A DNA stretch of 64,000 nucleotides from Beaufortia kweichowensis (Eukaryota; Chordata; Actinopteri; Cypriniformes; Gastromyzontidae). Made by a program: the position numbers and the translations under genes. This document shows positions 34,501-47,900 of this stretch, in pieces. The number at the start of each line of letters is the position of its first letter. Position 1 is the first letter of the stretch. A model generated the notes under the pieces. That model ran no database searches. It had not been told where the DNA came from and was given only the letters and a program-made list of their open reading frames with translations. The stretch lies in the NCBI GenBank assembly GCA_019155185.1, contig CM032815.1:9123001-9187000 (forward strand), in the 5' to 3' direction.

Positions 34501-37500
34501 CTCTGGAAAAAAAATCAGGGACCATGATATGTGTAATATTTTTATTCCATGTGTAACACTTTACAATAGAGTTGTATTTGTTAACATTAGTTAATGTATT
34601 AGCTATCGTAAACTAAAATAAGAGTTCAGCATAGATTCAGCACAATTTGTTTGCATAATTGTACATTTGTTCACTAACACAAACTCCATCTGATTCATTT
34701 ATTTCTCTAAAGGTAAACCGCTTCCTGGAGACCTATTCTAACATGGCCAAAGACATCCCACCAGACAGTCTATCACGACTGCAGTCCCACTTCTCAAACA
34801 TTTCCTCTCAATACCTATCCGTTATCCACGAGGGTCGCCTTCCCTCCCCTGAGCTAGTCGTCTCCATGCAAAACTATCTAACAGCTGTTAGAGAGACCTG
34901 CCGAGCCTCCTGGGCCCGTTTCAACCCTTTCAAGATGGCCGCGGGGCTCTTAATCGTGGCTCTCGCTTGCATGCTGTGCTACGTCATTTCCGAGTTATCT
35001 CTTTTGGTAATTCAGGAGGGCCTGTTAAAGTTGCCCATGTTCTCAGGGTTGGTTGTGGGACTGGCAGTAGCTACAGGACAGTTATTCTCACAGGGTTATT
35101 TAGAGCTTTCGTGGTGTCTGGGAGCTGCAGCGCTTTCATCAGTGCTTTTGTTTTTATGGAGGACTCATAGGGTTTCTCCGAAAGGAAGGTTGTCTCCCGC
35201 ACACCTCCTCACACCGGCGCTGCTGGTGCTTTTCTTACGCTGTGCCTCGCTGCTCTCGGACAGTTACGTCATCTACGAAGGCCACGTGGTAACGTTTTTG
35301 CTCTTCACATTGAGCGTGTATGTTCCTCTCCGACTCAACTGGGATGGACTTTTGGTGCCGCTTCCTCCACCGGATACCCAGAAGCCCCCTGTGCTACGCC
35401 AAGCAGCGTTACCATCCTCGGTAGTTAAACGGGAAGCAACCGTATTGCTGGCTTGGTTAGGGGTGTTGGTTGGATCGCTCTACCTTTCCCTCTCTTTCCA
35501 CAACTGCCGAGAAGAGCAGGGAACCTGCCAGCCCTCACCTTTCCTCTCTCCGCTATCACGCGTGCAGGACAACCAACTGCGCAACCTTCACTACGTGCTC
35601 TCGGTGGCGTCATTGGGCACGTGGGCGTACCTTCTACATCGTTGGCTCAGACACTACGGGAACCTTAACTGTTCCAGCGTGACCGTGTTTACAGCCCGTT
35701 TCATCTTACCCGTGGCTTGCGTTGGCACGGGCATGCACTGGGCGGTAAGCGCCACGCCGGAGGACACCTTCAGGAACCTGTCCGAACTGATCGGCCTTGC
35801 ACAAGTGGCCTTACCACGGGTCATCTACTTCCTGCTGGGCACGGGGTTGCTACTGTTGTGGGTGGACCCAATGACCGTCTTCATCAAATCGAAGACCCCC
35901 GTTAACTCTCGTGGGTCATCCCTTCCACCCCCCAAGTATAGAGCAAGCACGGGCATCAGTCCGCAGGCAGAACTGCACCATCTTATACCGCAGCTGTACC
36001 AGCGTATCCGACACTCTCTGGAGGATGGGGCCGTGGAGGCTGGCGAAGCAGATGGCAGGCCAGCCGTGGAGGCGTACGGATTGGGTACGGTGTACTCTGC
36101 ACCGCTGCTGTTGTTTTGTGGGCTTCTGGGGCTGGTTTTGCTGCTCCTCCATCCTGAAGGAATGGCTCTGGCATTCCTGCTTCTGCTTCTGGAAGCTGGT
36201 GCTGTGTTGCACATCCACACCTGTAGCTCCACTTTATCCAGCCAGCCTAAACTATCTAGTAAGACGTAATCCAGTATTGCATTTTATATCTTACTCGAAC
36301 TCTTTCCACTCTTTAACCAGTTATACCCTTTCTTTCAGGTGGCTTCAGTGTGCCATGGGCTCCTGTGGTTTCATGGTCTCTGGCAGCTGCCCAGTTTTTT
36401 CATGCCACAGGACATCTCCCAACCTTCCCCTCCATCCAATGGGGCGCTGCATTTGTGGGCTTTCCTCAAGGTCACACAGGCACTGTGGTTCCTGCCTCAC
36501 TGGTGACACTCAACACCTTCTCCTCTCACATCATCTTTGCAGGTAAGACCGATCTTAAAATGGGTATAAAGATACACCGAATGTTATTTCTCTTGGACGT
36601 GTTTCTGAATAACAATTCCTATCAATAAGTCGTAATCAAAATGAAATTTTTGATTGAAATATTTTTCTTTGAATGACAAAAGAATGTTGATAACATTTTG
36701 TTTCTTTATTATTTAATCAAAAATACAGGTTTTGAGTGCAAAACTAATTGTTAAAATGTAAAAAAATAAGATCTCAAAGGCTTCTTGCTGATAACTGTCA
36801 CTGCACATATTGAGTATAAAGATGAAAATGTACCATTTGTACCAAAAGTAAACATTTTTTATTTAAGATATTTAAGTTTTTTAACCTTAATTTTAAAAAT
36901 ATATTTTTTATTATTATTTTTAATGTGAGTATGTTTAAAAATAGCATTAACATGTTTTTTCTATGTTTATTGTAATTAAAATTGGTCAAATATTTATTCT
37001 AGAGTCTTATACCTTTTTATCAATATATAGTTTGTCGTGATTAGATTAGAAATCAACTATGAAATATTAAAGTGAATAGGAAAATACCATAGGTGTTCCT
37101 CCTGGGGAACGGTGCCAGACAGTTAACAGGATAACTGTATAATAAAGTAATTGTTAAAAGTAACTCTGTTTATGTACATGAATGATTTTACAAACAGTAC
37201 ATTAACTTACAGATCGCAGCTTTGAATTGAATATTCATCATTTTTGTGAAAGTGTGCCACATTATCAATCCACCTGGCAAATAACTCACGCTTTGATCAG
37301 TCATCCGCTTAATTCATCACATAATTCATTGTCTCTCTGTTAATATTATCCCTGTCTAATTTGTGCAGTTGGCTATCCTCTGTTGCTGTTTTGGCCTCTT
37401 GTGCGCGAGGTGCGTGGGACTCGATCTGCACGCTCAGCGGGAGAGGAGGAGAGCGAGGAGGCTGTCATGGAGATGAGATTGAGAGAAAACCCTCAGAAGT

Positions 37501-38336
37501 TCAGCTCTGCTCTCCTGCAGCTCGCAGCACGCTACCTCTTTGTGAATGGAGCACAGGTGGGTTCAAATTCTATCACAAACACATGAGCACATGCTGACCT
37601 GTAAAGACCTGTCCTAGTTACTCTCTGTAAGGGCATGAATGTGTATAATAACATTTTAAGCTCCGCTAGTAACTTATGGCGCACACAACAGTAAGTAACT
37701 TTGGATAAAAGTGTCCGTCATAAATTTAAATTTGAAAACCTCAACCGAGCGAGCAAAACTTCCTCAGACTTTTTATGAATTATTCAAATATGACATATTT
37801 TCAGGTAGTCTAGCATAGCAGGCTAATGTAATTTGTACATTTTTGTATTGTGTGCTTAAAATGTGATTTTTTAACCATTTTTAGGTCTTTGCATCAGTTT
37901 GTGCTGCAGCCATTCTCAGAAGACATCTCATGGTCTGGAAAGTGTTTGCACCTAAGTGAGTGTCATCGTCTCAAACTTGTTGTTTTACTTTCTTTTGATT
38001 AACATTAAAAAAAATGTATTTATTTTTTCAGTTTATGTTTATTGTTATGAAAATCGATCGACTATTTATTCTTTCCATCAATATGTAGTTTGTCATGAAT
38101 AGATTAGAATTCAGCTATGAAATATAAGTGAATAGTGAACCTGTGGAACAGTGACAGTAACTATTGTTTTAATATTCATTATATTGTATTTTTCTGTTTT
38201 GTGCAGACTAATGTTCGAGGCGTCTGGCTTTATCGTGGGCAGTGTGTTTGTGATGCTGGGCGTCTTCATGGTAATAAGGGTTGACATAGCAGTGGCTGGT
38301 CTGTTTAAGAAACTCCTCCCTCAAAACTCAAGGTAG
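31599..38336 (+). CDS. pigo: GPI ethanolamine phosphate transferase 3, catalytic subunit
   Basis: ER membrane enzyme that adds ethanolamine phosphate to the third mannose of the GPI anchor precursor, the group later linked to protein; works with PIGF. Ten coding exons: 31599-32079, 32783-32926, 33078-33201, 33302-33461, 34274-34453, 34713-36258, 36339-36542, 37369-37556, 37885-37955, 38207-38336; 1075 aa (human 1089), all in phase. A membrane segment lies at about 10-30. The alkaline-phosphatase-like domain carries its metal and catalytic motifs: IIDALKADF (69-77), DPPTTTMQRIKGFTTGS (116-132, catalytic Thr region), FMGDDTW, HFLGVDHCGH (220-229) and GDHGMTDTGDHGG (266-278). The single 1546-base exon encodes most of the multi-helix C-terminal half. 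The start ATG is the second base of the exon. It shares its neighbourhood with a CCL19-like gene, as in human 9p13. Confidence 0.97.
32162..32385. mobile_element. Cyprinid inverted-repeat element, copy 3
   Basis: Contains aattctgtcatcatttattc, atcctcatgtcattcaaaac, tgagaaatgtctcagtggtt and gggggtcaatgttgtttg, colinear with the other two copies in the window. It lies in pigo intron 1 of the coding part. The right terminus has decayed. Confidence 0.7.
33650..34140. repeat. AT-rich low-complexity tract in a pigo intron
   Basis: Long run of near-repeats of ttatttaataa and a poly-T tract near 34092-34110. Simple low-complexity sequence, no gene. Confidence 0.8.
36770..37145. repeat. Dispersed AT-rich repeat family, copy A
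   Basis: Begins near ctgataactgtcactgcaca and includes atcaatatatagtttgtcgt then gattagattagaaatcaact. The same order recurs at about 38015-38165, 41215-41475 (inverted) and 46940-47190. This copy is in a pigo intron. No coding capacity; class not identified. Confidence 0.6.
37680..37730. mobile_element. Fragment of teleost SINE/L2-type 3' tail
   Basis: Reads taagtaactttggataaaag then tgtccgtcataaattt, a diverged copy of the tail found at 51371 and 53789. It lies in a pigo intron. Confidence 0.5.
38015..38165. repeat. Dispersed AT-rich repeat family, copy B
   Basis: Shares ccatcaatatgtagtttgtc, tagattagaattcagctatg and acctgtggaacagtgacag with the other copies. It ends about 40 bases before the last pigo exon. 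Confidence 0.6.
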
Positions 38337-39775
38337 CACTGACCACGCCCCTTTTCCCCACAAGCCCATCTTGGCCATACAGATCTCTTCAGAGATGTGG
38401 TGGAGACACCGGGTCACCTTTTTTAACTCCACTGCCAAACACATGGATGAAAACAAGATTTGTTTTGCATCTAAGCATATCGCATATGGACCAAAGAGAT
38501 CTAAGTGTCTCCTCGTTTGTGAAATGTGTGAGAAACTGAAATGATTTTATAAAAATATTTTACAAGAGTGCAACTGCTTCGAACAAGATATTGAACTGAA
38601 AAGAGAGCCATTGAAAGCGTTTGTGCATGCCTTTATTACTGCCATAATGAAAAGGATTATAGGTTATTATATTGAAGGGCTACAAGAAATACAGTGTTGC
38701 AATGGCATATTTGAACTTGGAAATCCTTTTATTCAAACATGCATCAATATTATCAGCAATTAACTGTAACCATTCATAGATTTTGGGTATTTTTGTTCGA
38801 GGAGTCTGTTTTATTCTCCTGATTTTTGTTGATCTTTTTGTTGCTTGAAAGTTGTAGTGCTAACCTTCTGGCATCCTGTCTGTTCACTAGCAATAACCAT
38901 AAATGTCAGGGTCAAACCAAACACTGAAACATGTATGTTTAGAGCTTTTAAAAATGATTTTGGCTAGGTAAGATATTATTGATCTAGGTTACAGCTTTAC
39001 TTGACCTTGATGGTTGTCTGCGAATGAAATGTGTCTTCATTCAACGTGCATTGACTGTTATTTATTTAGCTGTATTATATTTAGTTCACTAATGGATTAA
39101 ATGATTTTACTGATCTCATTTTTGTGAGAAATGCATGGGGAAATAATTACGTTTCTGTTCTCAGGTTAATTTAGCCATAATGCAATAGAGGTATTCTGCT
39201 GTGCATGGTGCAGTTTTTGTGTGTGAGGGTTTGGCTTTTAATAACATCTTGATGATTCAGAGATTGATGATTCATTTTAATTGTGCTAAAGTTGTTGAAT
39301 CAAATTTAAAATCATTTTTAAAAGGAAGAAAATCATATTAAATATTTTGTACAATTTGAAACGTTTTTGTATTCTCTATTTGTATGAAAGCGTGTTTTGT
39401 ATTCTCTTGGGTTTTTGTAGGAGCATCCATAAGGAGGACACCGTTTAATCTAAAATCACACTGTTGCTTTCTCCCTAAACATTTTAGACACTTATTTAAG
39501 ATTTAAATCCTACTTTGCTTATTTTTAGCAGACAAAATATTTGTAAATAACCACCTTGTCTCTTATGTTGATAAGGCATAACATGTGGATGTTGCAGAAT
39601 TTGTCGGTTCTGATTCACATTAAGTTCTGCAGTTCTTTGATCTAAGGTCTTTTTTGGTTGTGAACAGCAACATAGAAGAGCCTTTTTTGCCCACAAATTT
39701 CCAGCCTCACCTAATGGCTTTAGTTGATGTCTGTGTTACCATAATGGTAATAAATTGCAAACTTCAGGTTGTTTG
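38337..39775 (+). other. pigo: Probable pigo 3' UTR
   Basis: No coding exons after the TAG. AATAAA at 39749-39754 could end the transcript. Earlier weak signals exist, so the 3' UTR length is uncertain. Confidence 0.4.
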
Positions 39776-42700
39776 GCTGGACTAAATAACAACTGAAAAC
39801 ATTACAGTATTTTCCTATTAATATTAAAAAGTATTTACTATTTTAAGACTGTAGACAAGAAAACTGTGTCATTCCTATACCAGGCTTGTAAAAATAAGAT
39901 CTGGTCATTTTCATAAACTTAAATGATTCATTTTATTTTGATTAATTACACAATTGCAAAAAGCTTAAAGAAACCGTGAGCTCTTGTAAGCATTAATAAA
40001 TGAGGGAGTGTTTGCGTATGATTCCTATTTCTGTAACTTTGTAAACTAAAGTAATACCACAAAACATCTCTTTTTTTTTTTTGCATTTTTTTGCATTTTT
40101 AAAAAAGTAATATACTGAAAGTAAGCAATATAGTTTAAGAGGCTTTTTTTCTACTTTTTAATTTTTTACATTTGAAAATTACTGCATAGACAGTGACAGC
40201 AGTATTCATTTTCACTTTTATAATAAAATGTTATAACATTTACTATTCTTAATTATAAATTGATAAATTATGATAAACTACAAATTTGATTTGTATCCTT
40301 AAACATTGTGAATGTAATATTTTTTTATTATATTAAGAAATACGTAAAAATAAAATGTAGACATTTTCTTAAAACATCAATGTTTCACTTTCAGTAATAG
40401 GTTTTCTGTTGTTGATGATAAATTATAACCCTGAAATGCAACCGAAACTAAATTATCTGTGATTTCCCCAGTTGCCTGTTTTGTTATTGCTTATCACATG
40501 TGAGATAGAAAAATGTTTATACATTACCATCCTCTAATAACACAATTATCAAAGAATAACTGGACAATACCAATCCCATTTATCTTGCATCAAAAATGGG
40601 AAATACCTATCGGTCATTTTGAAAATCACCATCTGAGGTATTTTGTAAACAAGCAACTGTTAGGGAGTTTCCACTGTTCTTTGTCCCAGCACTAGAATAG
40701 GTTCTTTATATGATAACAGACTCACTGCACAAACACAAAGAGCAGATTTAAATCAAAGAAAAGCTCAACCAAACATCCCATCCAGTGTAATGGGAAACTT
40801 CAATGCTGCATTAAGAAAAACAATGCAGGTTGAGTAGTTTATAACAGACCTGAGATTTTGTCTAAGTGTGCTCAAAATGTCCTGTTTATCTCGAGTAAAA
40901 TATCTACAAAATCCTGCAAACTTGGCAGGTGGGTATGACTTGTGACACTCCCGCATTACTTAACCTGCCAGTCAAAAAGGGGATTTCTGCAGTCAAAGAT
41001 CCAGTAAGTAAAGATTACGGTCTTAGTTAATTATTATCTATGGTTTTAGATTTCCTCATGTGTAGTGTAAACCATTAACCTAATAATGACAGCAGAATGA
41101 CCTTACTCTAATCTCTGTAAAGATTTACAAAATCATGTACTCTTTTTGTAAATATGTAAGTAAGCCATTTCACTGTAGGGGTGAATATAATAAAAAATGT
41201 GTGTAATCTGCTAAAATAACTTTCACTATTTCAATTTCACTATTCACTTTAATATTTCATAGTTGAATTTTCATCTAATCATGACAAACTATATATTGAT
41301 GGAAAGGTATAAGACTCAAGAATAAACATTTGATACATTTTCTAATCAATAAACATAATCAAAAAATAAATGCTATTTTTTTTTATAAATTATAAATAAA
41401 TAAATCTAACATTTGAAGAATGTTAGTGAATGTGTGTGCCTGATATGTGCAGTGACAGTTATCAGGTAAAGCAATATATAATATAGAAAAGATGATACAT
41501 TATTCAATTGTTCATTAAAGTACACTAATAAAAAATAAAAACAAGCCTTCTTGGTGACAGTAGAGCCTTTTATTAACCTAAATCTAAATCTAAACCTGTT
41601 TGTATTACATTACAGTACTAACTAACCTTGCATGGTCCACACTCACCACAGATTACATTTTTTCTTTTTCAAATATTTTTCAATAATAATAATAATTTAA
41701 ATGCTAATTTTATTATACAATAAAAACATCATATCTACATCATTATGCAATTATAATACAGAAACATGAATAAAATATTAAACGTTTGTGTCACACAAAA
41801 AAAATACACTTAATCTTCCCCTGCATGCGAGTGTTTTTGGGTGCGTGAGTTTTGTGTATAGGTCTTCAGTATGTGAAAGACAGGAAACAACTATAACAAT
41901 CTTTAGCTTAAGGGCATCATAACTGCCAATTAAGACCTGCAGATTTCTGCAATGTTTATCTTGAACTGATTCCACAGAGATCTGGCAAATGTGCAAGCTG
42001 AGTGCGGGAAGTGTTTTTGGCAAAGAGTAAACCTGAGCGTCCTGTTTGAACAAGAGCTTTTGTGACATACATGGGCAAGTTTACGCATGGATCGGTGGAT
42101 CTTTGCCTTTCATCTTGAGGACAATGAGTTTAACTTCAAAATTGAACAGAGTTTTTTATGGTCTTTTGGAAAGTGAACAACTTTAGGACTATTACTAACC
42201 ACAAACATTTCATAGAACATGTTTTAGACATTACATAACTGTTGTTAATGAACAGATGTACACCTGTTCTGTGCTAGTGTGAAACAAAGTAGACCAATCA
42301 TGAGTTATACAGCATGTTTATACATGTAAAACACTTTGTGCATTGCACAAATGCATTTATTTCTTCTTCAGAACAAAACATTTATGTTTTTTAATGTTTC
42401 TGTCCATACAGAGTCAAGAACTTTATGTTTTAAACCCCACTGCCTTTCACTGTATGGACATAAACATTCTTCATATGATGTTTCTTTGTGTTCTTTGATG
42501 TACCTAATGCAGTCTTTATAAATAGATGAATTCTCAACTGAATTCTTGTAAACGTCCTTGAATTTAAGTCTAACTCTGGAAGACAGATATCACAGAGAAG
42601 TGTAATAAAGGTGCATTGACTTTGGTTTAAAGCTGTAATCCATAACTTTTTAGTTAAAAATGAACAAAAAAGTACATAAAAAGTGCAAGTACATAAAATC

Positions 42701-43700
42701 TGTTTCCTTATCTTATACCATATCTTGATTTGCAATGGTACATATAATAATAATTTATAAATTGAGCTGTTTATGCATATTAAAGGCATTTTGATGTCAT
42801 TGACTTCAACACAGGTAAGGATAAGTAAAGCATAAAGTAACAGAAATAGTAATATGAAGGGCAAAAGTTACAGATTTACAGATTTTAGCAGCTTGAAAAC
42901 GTCAACAAGGCTTAAATTATCCTTGATTGTCTATAATTTTCCTAATCATACCTCATCAGACAATGTGGCCTGATTACCACAGGAAGTGACACGGTATGGA
43001 TTCCTTCACCATCCTCAACTGATGAATTGATACTGAATGTAGCTGTATTTAGCAATGAGCTCATGCCAGAGATCATGATCTTCTTCTCATGCTTCATTAG
43101 GACTCATACTCTCAGATCACATGACAATATGAGGATCTGACTGGCATGTGGAGGATACATTTAGATATCTTTTGGAGGGATTCCAAGCATATATTTAGCA
43201 TCCACATGCTGATGCATGCCTGAAATGAAACCATTTAGCCAAAAATGGTTCTTCACACTAGCACCTACTATATTTATTTATTTAAAATGTGATCTGATAA
43301 GTTATTAAGCACAGTATGTTAAGTACTCTTAAATACCAAATTATAAATTTTTATGGAACACAATGTGTAAACTTTCACAGCAAAGTAAGTGGACTTTAAC
43401 AGCTAACAAAAGATTGAAATCTGATAATCTCGAGTAGATGAACGTGTTGGTAAAAGCTGCCAAAAGCAATACATTTTGTTTGCATATCGTACAGTATGTG
43501 CTGTCGGTTCCCTGCCAGCTATCCAGTACTTGACCTACGCTAATAGCTATATAATTTCACTCGACACTGATAAGATCTCAAAAGCCCAGAAGACATGTTG
43601 AAACTTTCCCTTTAGAGAATGAATGACACCGTTTGGCACCTGCCTCCATTTCCAGGTAACAAAAGAAGGTGAAAGGCTTATTTAACAGGGATTGGTTTAC
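39776..43700. other. Intergenic between pigo and the chemokine
   Basis: No gene seen. AT-rich, with poly-T tracts, one inverted copy of the dispersed AT-rich family, and short open frames without recognisable content. Confidence 0.5.
41215..41475. repeat. Dispersed AT-rich repeat family, copy C (inverted)
   Basis: Reverse complement of copy A: tttcatagttgaattttcat, gacaaactatatattgatgg and gtgcagtgacagttatcagg appear in opposite order. This confirms a mobile or duplicated unit. Confidence 0.6.
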
Positions 43701-43710
43701 AGGAAATAGA

Positions 43711-43732
43711 GAAAGAAAGTAAAAAGTGAAAG
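43711..43732 (+). promoter_or_regulatory. GAAA-repeat, IRF/ISRE-like site
   Basis: Four GAAA-type cores within 22 bases (gaaagaaagtaaaaagtgaa and ag), 15 bases upstream of the chemokine TATA box. IRF-family factors bind GAAANNGAAA-type sequences. This fit is by eye only. Confidence 0.4.
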
Positions 43733-43746
43733 TTACAGAGAAATGG

Positions 43747-43753
43747 TATAAAT
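43747..43753 (+). promoter_or_regulatory. TATA box of the chemokine gene
   Basis: TATAAAT, 73 bases upstream of the ATG at 43820. It implies a start near 43778. Confidence 0.55.
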
Positions 43754-43819
43754 GGAGCTCATGCACCGGGTGAGGCTCATATCTGTAGGGCACAGGTGAG
43801 GTAACACATAACACGAGAC

Positions 43820-44700
43820 ATGATGTTTTCCAACTCTGTGACATTATGGACGGGTGTTTTGCTTATGTTGAGTGCTTGTTTATGGAGCAGTATAACAGGT
43901 AAGAATTGTTTAGCAACATCTATTTATTACTTATAAAATTATGTATTCAAAAATATCTCTTAGCCTGCCTGTAAAATGCAAGAGTACAGTGAGGACTAAA
44001 GTTTGAGATGACAATAAAATTCATTTATTTTATATTTACATTATGCAAATGACATTATTTCTAGATCATTATTTAAAGTAAGCAAATGTGATAATGATTG
44101 TATTACTTATTTAGTGCAAAATTTTAATGCTGTAGATGTTGCTCTTGTAATAAAATGTATTTTTGTACTGAATAAAACATGCAAAATAGAAATAGTTTCA
44201 CTCAAATGTTTGGACTTTATGGTATGTTTTGATGTTGGTTATGGTTAACATTTTGTGCATAACTACAGCTCAAAGTGATGTGGCAGCCGATTGCTGTTTA
44301 ACTACCAGTGACCGACGGATCCCACTAAGGGTGGTGACGTCTTTCACCATTCAGACCGAAGATGGAGCCTGCAGAATTCCTGCTACTGTGTAAGTCGCAT
44401 TACATGCATTTTATTAAAATCTCTTTATTACAGACCTCAACTGTGCATACTGAAATATAAGTTATTTTACTTTAGGTTCGTCACAAGAAAGGGCTACAAA
44501 CTCTGTGCACCCTTTCCAAGCGAGAGTTCCTGGGTCAGCGAACTGATTGATACCATAATAGCAAGACCAGTACAAAAGCCTGGAAAACCAAAAGGTACAA
44601 AAAACACAACGCATAACAGCATAATGACATAACGTAACATAAACATTCATAAAACGTTCTGCTCTCTCTGCTTACAGGAAAGAAACACAGAAAACAGTAA
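43820..44700 (+). CDS. ccl19: CC chemokine, CCL19-like
   Basis: Secreted chemotactic ligand, presumably for a CCR7-type receptor. Four exons: 43820-43898, 44269-44389, 44476-44594, 44678-44700; 113 aa, all junctions in frame. A signal peptide occupies about 1-27. The mature chain has DCCL at 34-37, then C61 and C77, the four cysteines of a CC chemokine. IPLRVV, DGACRIPATVFVT, KLCAPF and WVSELID line up well with human CCL19 (DGCRVPAVVFTT, LCAP, WVERII). The basic tail ends GKKHRKQ, with a fourth tiny exon, a feature also seen in the CCL19 group. The first of two adjacent ATGs is taken as the start. AATAAA follows at 44974-44979. Location beside pigo matches the human CCL19/CCL21 region. A decayed relative lies at about 57 kb. 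Which fish ccl19 paralogue this is cannot be decided here. Confidence 0.88.
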
Positions 44701-44999
44701 ATGATTTCTTCAAGGATTACGCCTATAGTACTCACTTTGGTATAGCAGGTCAAAGTGTAAGTTTCACGTTGTAGGAATAAGCTTTTCAAGATATGAGATA
44801 TTGCTGACATATGAATTCTTCCCCTGCTGGTCTATATGAAGAGATTGATCATTTGTAAAATGATCAGTTTGTTTTTGTCTGTATACAAAATATTAGTCTG
44901 TATTAAGCTACTTTTTCGAGCCAGTAAATGACAAGATGTTATTTTTCTATGTTTTTTACTATTTTTGAAAAGAAATAAAGTACCATAAATGTTAAATAT

Positions 45000-47900
45000 G
45001 AAGATTGTGTTTGATTTTTGTTCTAAAAAAATAAAGTAAGATATGCTTTTACACAAGAAACTCAAATGCTGGCTGCTTTTCACAAAATCAGTTTGATGTC
45101 TAAATAATGCATGGCTTTAAGCAAACAAGCAAATAAATAAAATCAAGATCAAATAAGCTACAGGTATGACATTATAATTTGTATGAAGTATGATTGCTTA
45201 TTTGAGCAGTACGGTATGTTTGTGGCATAGATGATTTATTGTGTAAGAGGCATTTTTAGGAATTTTTTCAAAATTCAAGACAAGATCTTTTATACAAGAA
45301 AACAGAAGGTGAATGAAAAGACATCTAATCTGAGCAGGTTTATAACGAAACCAATCCTTATTTGCAATGCCTATGTAGTTTATCTGGAATCAAAGTTCCT
45401 GGTTAATTCCCAGTATATTCTCAGGCAACTTCTGTAATCATAATCCTTGCTATCAAAAGCACAACCATAGACAATATTCACACTATCTTGATATTAGATA
45501 AATGTGTAATGCCCTGACAAGTTGTACTTGAATAAGACACAGTACTTTGTTTTTAATCCCTGCTTATGCAACATTAAAGTGTACATGTCTCTGTTTCACA
45601 TAAATATTGTTGCTTAACGGGATTATTAAATCAAAATATATTACTACTTCTGAATGAACATTAATTGAGAAACAGAAAGGACAACAAGATTTTGTCTGCA
45701 TGATGGTGTAGTAACAATATCTACCGATAGGGGGCAAGGGGAATAACTGCAGACACATTGGTTTCTAAATCTGTATATTACTGTTGTTTCATATTATATC
45801 ATGCTGTGAAAAACGTTTTGTCTTTACGTTTCACATAAGGTCGTTTTTTTCTTTTTCCTTTTTAATTGTTCATGAAATGTTTGTTCTTTTGGTGCAATCA
45901 TACTGCCTGTTACTATGCTGTGCATATTGTTGCTTTTTAAATAAAAAGATATGAATCAAAGAAATATCGGCCTCGAGGTCGGATGGCTTCGAGCGCAGTT
46001 TTAAACGTTATTCCCAACTCCGATGTGGGAAAAATCCGAAATCCGAGTTGTCCCGAACGTAGCAGAGCAAATGTAGGCGGAGCATAAACTCTACACACCT
46101 GTTTGCATGTTAGGTAATGAGCAAATGCTTCTGCCTTTATTACTGAAATAGTTTTGTTAGCGTGATTCAGACATTCAGACAGCACACTTCTGTCCTCTGT
46201 GAAACGATAAGTATAAATCTGGTTTTCTTAATCATTAAGTGTTATTAGCACGGCTTATTTTGCATTGCCAAAAATAATTCATCAGTGCACGTTGCAAAAT
46301 AGAGAGTTCCTCTCACTCCTCTCAAGTATTTCCCCGTATGCGTTTTGTGTTTCCTTTAGACCCATGTTGTAGTTATGCCATCAAGAATATGTCAATCAAA
46401 GTTCAGTCCTGTTTGAAAGTCCTGTTTTTATTTCCATGTTTAAGACTTTTGTAATATGTAGTTTGCCGTCCAGTTTAGCTGCACCTGCCTGCAGGACAAT
46501 CACAAGGTTTTAATAATATTTTGATATTATGCGTTTTACTCGCGCAGCATTATTATCAAACATACGGCATTGTGGAACTAAATCTTTTTTTCATTACTTA
46601 TATTTCAATGTTTACATATTTAAGTCTTAAATACTCAGTTTAACCAGCGTGTGGTTCTAGGGGTGTATTTTAGTTAAATATTATTATTTTAATGAAGTCA
46701 TTGTATTAATTTGTCAAGCTGAGAGCTGACAGGAGCTGGTGTACTGGCAGGTCACAGCAGATGAAGTAAAATGACAGATTTACCAATCATTCATGGGCAT
46801 GGTTTATTATCTTGCATTTGTTCATATAAGTGACTTATGCATGGTCAACATTTTGCACAAATATCTCTTCAATGTGGTCAAAATACTGTGTTCTTAACTG
46901 GCAGGTTTTTGCGGGCCCTATGAAAAGGCAGTGTGTTCACGTTATTTTAGATATATAGATATTTTTTTAAGCATTTTAAAATCTTTTATTTTGTTTTTTA
47001 TAAATAACATTAATAGTTTTTTTTTTTGGTAGGTTGGATTATTATTATTACAATTTGTCAACTGATTCTCGAATCTTAGACCTTTCCATCAATATATAGT
47101 TTGTCATGATTCGATTAGAATTCAACTATGAAATAATAAAGATAACCCAAGTGTTGGAACCTGTGGAACAGTGACGCTTAACAGGTTAAACCAACTTGCA
47201 CCCACGGTATTGGGGAAAAAGTATAACAAATTGTTACTTGCATCCATGTTAATGCAGCACTCATGTGCGTGAATGTGGTGTACTTCTATTTATAAAACCA
47301 TTAGTTCCTGTCCTTGATCCTGATTGGTCAATAGTTGTGTTTTATTCATGATAAAGCACAGCTATGAGCGCTTCACTCGATGATTCTGTGTATCACTGCA
47401 CAGCACCCTTAACAACATAAACATATCACAATCAATTAAGGACTTTTTTTACAGCTAAGGTATAGTTTTAGTGGTTTTACTTTATGGATATGGCATTGAT
47501 GCATATTTTTTTAGCCTTAAATATTTGTATTTTATAAAAGCAATAAGGTATTTGAGGCTAGTGCCTTATCGCTTGCATAAAGACCATCTCAGTATCCCCT
47601 CAGACATAAAAATGATGGTTTAACAAGATTTAACCTACCTTGATGGCTGTTTGTCCTCCAAGTAATCACACTTTTTTACATTTTGAATTTCTTTCATAGA
47701 TGTCTTTTCTCATAGATGCAGATTTATTGTGTTTAAAGCTATCAAAATACTTTGATCTCAACTGGTAGGTTAATAAACCTTTGCACTGGTCGTTTTGCAT
47801 TTGTGTATTAATGCAGGATGTAGAAACACTGATAATTAAAACTGAGAATTACAGAGATTCAGTCATTTTAACATGAAACTTTGGTTCTTGTTTATGGTTT

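Noticed and set aside
35425..36546. Several long frames overlapping the big pigo exon on both strands
   Set aside because: Shadows of the 1546-base coding exon; the pigo frame matches the family throughout.
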